DNA of 64,000 nucleotides, taken from contig NZ_UGQU01000003.1 in assembly GCF_900453205.1 (NCBI RefSeq), forward strand, positions 604,048 to 668,047. Reading direction: 5' to 3'. Source of the stretch: Moraxella lacunata. GTDB lineage: Bacteria; Pseudomonadota; Gammaproteobacteria; Pseudomonadales; Moraxellaceae. A model generated the notes under the pieces. The model did no database searches. It saw nothing but the letters and a program-made list of their open reading frames with translations, and was not told where the DNA came from. Of this stretch, positions 60,801 through 64,000 are shown piece after piece (position 1 is the stretch's first letter; every line of letters begins with the position of its first letter). A program made the translations under genes and the position numbers.

Positions 60801-62061
60801 ATTGTGGGGCATTGCAGGTTGGCGGTATGAGCTGGTGGCAAGCCTGTTAAAAACCTTGCCCAAAGACATTCGCAAAAAAATCGTCCCCATTCCCGACACC
60901 GCCAATGCCTTGATGGATAAACTGGTGCAGGGCAATGGCGTGGGACTACTTGACCAGCTTTGTGGACAGCTTCTTAGACTGGGCGTGAAGGTCGGTGCTG
61001 ATGACTTTAAGCCAAGCGAGATTGACACTTATTTACAGCCCTTAATCTGCGTGCTTGACGACAAAGGGCGAGTGATGGACAAGGGGCGAGACCTAGCCAA
61101 ATTGCAAGCCAAATACCAAACGATGAGCCAAGTACAAAAGGTGACAGAAGGCATTCACGACAGCTTTCCTGAGCATTTTGACTTTATCAAAACCCGTCAT
61201 CATAAGGGTATGGTAACGCAGGTGTTTTTTGCGTTAAGTCCTGATGGGACGGGCAAAGTGGCGGTGGTGGAGTTTGGCGACTTACAAAAGGCACTTACCA
61301 CCCATAAAGCAGGCGTGCTGTCGCTTGTCAAGATGACGCTTGGGGCAAAGCAAAAACAGCTGACTTCTCAAATTGACAAAGCCTTTAAGATGGCGTACGC
61401 CCCGCTTGGCGATTTGGAAAAATTAAAAAGTGTCTTGGTGGATGCGACTTTGCAAGCGACTTTTGAAAAATACGCCAAGCCCTTTGTTGATACGAGCGTG
61501 CGTGAAAAGGTGGCGGGCTTTGTGCGTGATGATAAGATGGGCGATTTGCTTGACAAATTACCACTGAGTGCAGGCGAGTTTGAGACGGTTAGGGAGCTGA
61601 TAAGCGGTCAGTTTTTGAGTGTGGGGCAAGAGATGTTAAAGGTGTTAAAGGAGATTCATACCACTTGGCAAACGGTGCGGGGACAGCTTTTGATGTTTGA
61701 CCGTGAGATTTTTGGCGAGAGCATTGACGACATTGAAGACCAGCTTGATGATTTGTGTTTGGGCGATTTTGTTTACCGTGTGCCTTATGACGCTTGGCGA
61801 CAGTATCCCCGTTATTTGGGGGCGTTAAAGGTGCGTCTTGACCGTTTGCCAAACAATCTGGACAACGATTTGGACGGTGTCTATGCCCTTGATGAGCATA
61901 TGGAAAGGCTAGCAAACCGCATTCACGACCCAAAAATCAGCGAGTATCGCTGGCTTGTGGAAGAATACCGTATCCAGCTTTTTGCCCAGCCGATGAAGAC
62001 GATGGGTTCGGTATCGGCGAAGAAATTGGAGAAGTTGTGGGGGAGTTTGAATACAAAATAA
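57838..62061 (+). CDS. hrpA: ATP-dependent RNA helicase HrpA
   Basis: About 1407 residues from ATG 57838; ATG 57817 or 57760 are possible earlier starts. DEAH-box helicase: motif I GETGSGKTTQ, motif II DEAH in IIIDEAHERSLNIDF, motif III SATLD, motif VI QRAGRCGR. Followed by winged-helix, ratchet and OB-fold domains, then a long C-terminal extension (DUF3418; RLDRLPNNLDNDLDG), the HrpA mark. Two Lys/Gln-rich inserts (about 525-545 and 680-710) make it longer than the 1300-residue E. coli protein. Rescues stalled ribosomes on mRNA in E. coli. Confidence 0.93.
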   Translation: MPNITQNPNTPQLLAKDRHIAHRLERELRGNFPADIKAKKQAQLDTIIERSAQAVQARMDSVPSDLKDRLNADLPVTARADEIIRAIQDNQVIIVAGETGSGKTTQLPKLAMLAGRGTTGQIGHTQPRRLAARSVAMRIADELGESLGQTVSFKVRFTEQGSRDSLIKLMTDGILLAELGSDKFLTRYDTIIIDEAHERSLNIDFILGYLKRLLPKRPDLKVIITSATLDTARFSEYFKPSVKGDVPIINVEGRSYPVEIRYRPLIDEIVKSHDDDAFDDMEDKLPRALTSAVNECFDDARTKGHPSSSDILIFASTEAEIREIQEILTAYAPPHTEILPLFARQSFAEQQRIFKPTGGRRIIISTNVAETALTVPNIRYVIDLGFARISRYNYRSRIQRLPIEAISQAAANQRAGRCGRISDGVCIRLYSKEDFDTRPEFTEPEILRTNLASVILQMENLGLGDVAQFDFITPPDLRLVNDGRKLLHELGALSDTPTKTAFKKSQKEQKSGQKVGQKSKPSNLTDIGKKMAKMPIDPRLARMLIAGADFACLDKMLIIVSSLAVQDVRERPADKQSQADQKHALFRKDNSDFLFYVELFDVLFNAHEMHGGEKLTGNGRKNFAKKHYLSFPRIKEWQKTHEQLTQMMSDLGYQIYQESDNNQELTKNDKANTTQKGRIGLKGGKKVLGKSAMLASLKDKDGHFDKNKLTKSAQDYASIHRALLTALLSFVAHKTDTVGEYLMTKNQKAKIFPASVLHKKGAEWVLAFEVVETSQVYMRTLAKIEPEWILSAGKPLLKYHYFEPHWSKKEGRVRAYAQISLFGLIIVHKQLVNYETVDLVASREIFIMDALVGDGQEERYPKALPFLTHNRQKIKDVGDTEDKLRRRDLLVDEERLYEFYDDKIPPHIASAKAFEDWLGKVGDDEFLKFKDEDVVNNVVNVGQEFPKFWQVGAVKFPLSYVFDPSSDDDGVSVKVGAGALSQLDSVDLLWGIAGWRYELVASLLKTLPKDIRKKIVPIPDTANALMDKLVQGNGVGLLDQLCGQLLRLGVKVGADDFKPSEIDTYLQPLICVLDDKGRVMDKGRDLAKLQAKYQTMSQVQKVTEGIHDSFPEHFDFIKTRHHKGMVTQVFFALSPDGTGKVAVVEFGDLQKALTTHKAGVLSLVKMTLGAKQKQLTSQIDKAFKMAYAPLGDLEKLKSVLVDATLQATFEKYAKPFVDTSVREKVAGFVRDDKMGDLLDKLPLSAGEFETVRELISGQFLSVGQEMLKVLKEIHTTWQTVRGQLLMFDREIFGESIDDIEDQLDDLCLGDFVYRVPYDAWRQYPRYLGALKVRLDRLPNNLDNDLDGVYALDEHMERLANRIHDPKISEYRWLVEEYRIQLFAQPMKTMGSVSAKKLEKLWGSLNTK

Positions 62062-62067
62062 GGTGTC

Positions 62068-62934
62068 ATGAAAAATTTGTTATTATTGTCAGGTATGGAC
62101 GGCACGGGTATTTTATTTCGTCCATTGCTTGATGAATTAAATCAATCAGATGTCAATTATCGCATTGCCATTTATGATTTTAATGCTTGTCATATTAAAG
62201 ATAATAACAATCAAGCATTAGAATATCAAGCTGATAAAATTGTCAAGTTTATTCATGATAATTTTGGATATGAGTCTTTTGTGGTGGTGTTTGAATCTTA
62301 TTCATCGCTGTTTGTGCCTTATTTATTAAAATGCCAATTAGCTATTGAAAAGATTTATATTATCGGTGGGTTTTTGGCATGTCCGTCTGTATTGGCGAAA
62401 GTTGGGCTTTTCATCAATCCTGCATGGGCGAGATTATTGCCAAATCAATTATTGGGATTTTTATTATTTCGTCATTGGGCAAATGAGGAATTAATTGGCT
62501 TATTTCGTGAAGTGTTGGCAGTCATTAGCAATCCTGCCATTTTACCCTTGTTTAAAAAGCGTCTATCCAATATCGCTCATGCCAAAATCCCAAGCCATTT
62601 ACCCAAATCATCAGTCCCTTGCGTATATGTATCGGCAAGGTGTGATGATTTGGTAAACAAAAAAGGGTATTGTTAATTGAGTATACTTTTCTAGAAAGCC
62701 GTTCGTGGTGAGCTTGTCGAACCATAACGGTTTTCCTAGACTTCGACAAGCTCAGTCCGAACGGAAAACCTTAAAATCTATCTTTATTTAACAATACCCA
62801 AAAAAGCAGGATTGGTATTTGGGACGATGTTTGAGAATATTGACTTTTTAGTCATTGATGGCACGCACTTTTTATTACAAACTAATCCCAAATTTTTGGT
62901 AGAGACATTAAATTTAAAAACAAAACGGATTTAA
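62068..62934 (+). pseudogene. Alpha/beta hydrolase gene interrupted by a MITE
   Basis: ATG 62068, six bases after hrpA. The frame reads as an alpha/beta hydrolase (LLLSGMDGTGILFRPLLDEL, VVVFESYSSLFVPYLL, CVYVSARCDDLVNKK) and then runs into an inserted element and stops at 62676. After the element the same frame resumes AGLVFGTMFENIDFLVIDGT, HFLLQTNPKFLVETLN to a stop at 62934. Removing the element plus one copy of the AAAAAA duplication (141 bp) restores a 241-residue protein. The catalytic His region (DGTHFLL) is therefore lost from the truncated product. Confidence 0.85.
62665..62799. mobile_element. 135-bp MITE with perfect 12-bp terminal inverted repeats
   Basis: GGGTATTGTTAA (62665-62676) and TTAACAATACCC (62788-62799) are perfect inverted repeats, flanked by AAAAAA on both sides (62659-62664 and 62800-62805). 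Inside is a long hairpin with arms containing TGAGCTTGTCGAA and TTCGACAAGCTCA. No coding capacity, so it would need a transposase elsewhere. Confidence 0.88.
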
Positions 62935-64000
62935 TTCGTCATTATTGTCATCATTGGGTTTGATATTTACTTTTTCAAACTCCTCCAATACAGGCAAAAG
63001 ACTGTTTGCCTCATGTGGCGGTAGCACATCAAAGGCATTAAGATGATACCTGCCAAGCAATTCTTTTAATGTGTCTTTGGCAAGGCGAACCGTCAGCATT
63101 TCATGTCCAGTTTCATCAAATTCACTGTGAGTAATAACCCCAAGCTCATGCAAGGCGTTTTTTAATTGTCCTGCGTGATAGGGTAGGGTTAAGTGAAAAT
63201 ACGACAAGTCCCCCACCAAAAGTTCCTGCACCGCTTGGGTTAGTTCATTGATACCCAAATTTGCATGAGCCGACACATAAACACGGTGGGGTGTGGTAGC
63301 GTCCTTATAATGAATGGTGGGCTTTTCTTTGGTTTTGTCGATTTTGTTGTGGACAAGCAAGACAGGGGCAGTTGCACCAATTTCATGAAGGACGCTATTA
63401 ACTGCATCAATCTGCTCGTGCATATCAGGGCTACTGCTGTCAATGACGTGCAAAAGTAGGTCGGCTTCTAGGGTCTCTTCCAGTGTAGCGTGAAAGCTCT
63501 CCACCAGTTCGTGTGGCAGATTTTGCACAAAGCCGACCGTATCAGCAAGCACCACTTTGCCCACGCCTTGCCAGTCAATTTGACGCAAAGTGGGGTCAAG
63601 CGTGGCAAACAGCTGGTCAGCACTGTAAATGTTCTCGCCCGTCAAAGCGTTGAACAGCGTGGATTTGCCCGCATTCGTATAGCCGACCAGCGAGACGGTG
63701 GGCGTGGATGATTTGGTGCGTTTGGCTCGTCCGATTTGGCGGGTTTGTTTGACTTTGGCGAGCTTGTCTTTGAGTTGATTCACCCGCACTTGCAAAAGCC
63801 GTCTGTCGGTTTCAAGCTGGGTTTCGCCCGGCCCCCGTAGCCCAATACCGCCTTTTTGTTGCCCAAGATGGGCATAGCCACGCACAAGCCTTGATGATAA
63901 ATGGGTCAGCTGTGCCAGCTCCACTTGCAATTTGCCTTCATAAGTCCTTGCTCGCTTGGCAAAAATGTCCAAAATCAGCCCCATACGGTCAATAACCTTA
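62914..64000 (-). CDS. hflX: GTPase HflX, N-terminal part beyond window
   Basis: The frame stays open to the window edge ([16 protein letters not shown]), so at least the first ~70 residues lie outside. HflX N-domain end ([30 protein letters not shown]), then the G domain: G1 [10 protein letters not shown]3 DTVGF, G4 NKID. Binds 50S subunits and splits stalled ribosomes in the family. A short C-terminal extension ([17 protein letters not shown]). Its 3' end overlaps the disrupted hydrolase gene by 21 bases, tail to tail. Confidence 0.93.
   Translation of the reverse strand, partial: KVIDRMGLILDIFAKRARTYEGKLQVELAQLTHLSSRLVRGYAHLGQQKGGIGLRGPGETQLETDRRLLQVRVNQLKDKLAKVKQTRQIGRAKRTKSSTPTVSLVGYTNAGKSTLFNALTGENIYSADQLFATLDPTLRQIDWQGVGKVVLADTVGFVQNLPHELVESFHATLEETLEADLLLHVIDSSSPDMHEQIDAVNSVLHEIGATAPVLLVHNKIDKTKEKPTIHYKDATTPHRVYVSAHANLGINELTQAVQELLVGDLSYFHLTLPYHAGQLKNALHELGVITHSEFDETGHEMLTVRLAKDTLKELLGRYHLNAFDVLPPHEANSLLPVLEEFEKVNIKPNDDNNDELNPFCF

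Noticed and set aside
1..64000. tRNA, rRNA or riboswitch genes
   Set aside because: No stretch with tRNA arms ending in CCA or T-loop GTTCRA context and no known riboswitch core was recognised by eye; a covariance-model scan would settle this.

Overview
The window looks like a chromosomal segment of a Moraxella-type gammaproteobacterium (Moraxellaceae). This is inferred from gene content (tol locus, narXL/narK, a PutA that starts directly at its dehydrogenase domain, CueR/ArsR/OhrR stress modules) and from a moderate-GC core mixed with AT-rich accessory genes. No rRNA or tRNA gene and no CRISPR array was found.

Layout. 0-8 kb: translation genes (trmA 3' part, prfA, lysS) with AT-rich small membrane and lipoprotein genes and a PLD-like nuclease between them, then a CPA1 antiporter. 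8-14 kb: putA, dnaX (with two perfect 15-bp tandem arrays in its linker), carbonic anhydrase. 14-20 kb: a nitrate/anaerobic regulatory block (Crp-family regulator, narL, narX, a perfect FNR-type box, narK) with no nitrate reductase genes alongside. 20-26 kb: GST, nadK, Bax inhibitor-1 protein, cardiolipin-synthase-like lipoprotein, MFS transporter. 26-46 kb: a mosaic accessory region. It has two paralogous LysR regulators, each separated from a flavin-dependent oxygenase by a defence-type cassette (ImmA/PIN toxin-antitoxin; ATPase/TOPRIM pair). Between them lie metal and stress modules: MerR-CDF transporter, arsR-arsC-ACR3, cueR-metallothionein-DUF305, MarR-PACE efflux, tannase, MarR-cytochrome b561, ohrR-ohr, plus gene remnants. 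46-53 kb: a zinc-finger membrane protein, small metabolic enzymes, rubredoxin, transaldolase. 53-64 kb: tolQRAB without pal, hrpA, a hydrolase gene split by a miniature transposable element, and the 3' part of hflX.

The strongest non-gene signal is a cluster of 12-mers and palindromes identical to DNA uptake sequences of oral Neisseriaceae (AGGCTGCCTGAA / AGGCAGCCTGAA, and one canonical ATGCCGTCTGAA) confined to about 30-36.5 kb, with degenerate copies to 42 kb. They often sit just downstream of a repeated CACCGTTTG...CAAGCGGTG terminator hairpin. I infer that the metal/stress island came from a Neisseriaceae donor by natural transformation. Other repeat families are a MITE-like element with three copies (near 0.7, 24.3 and 54.0 kb), a second MITE with 12-bp terminal inverted repeats at 62.7 kb, and a duplicated promoter sequence in front of oxidoreductase genes.

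Best candidates for an undescribed system are the four-gene minus-strand operon at 41-44.4 kb (AAA ATPase, TOPRIM-like protein, LysR regulator, DUF3841 protein, all with overlapping reading frames) and the CueR-controlled metallothionein/double-DUF305 copper module. All family assignments are from reading the sequences; no database search was run.
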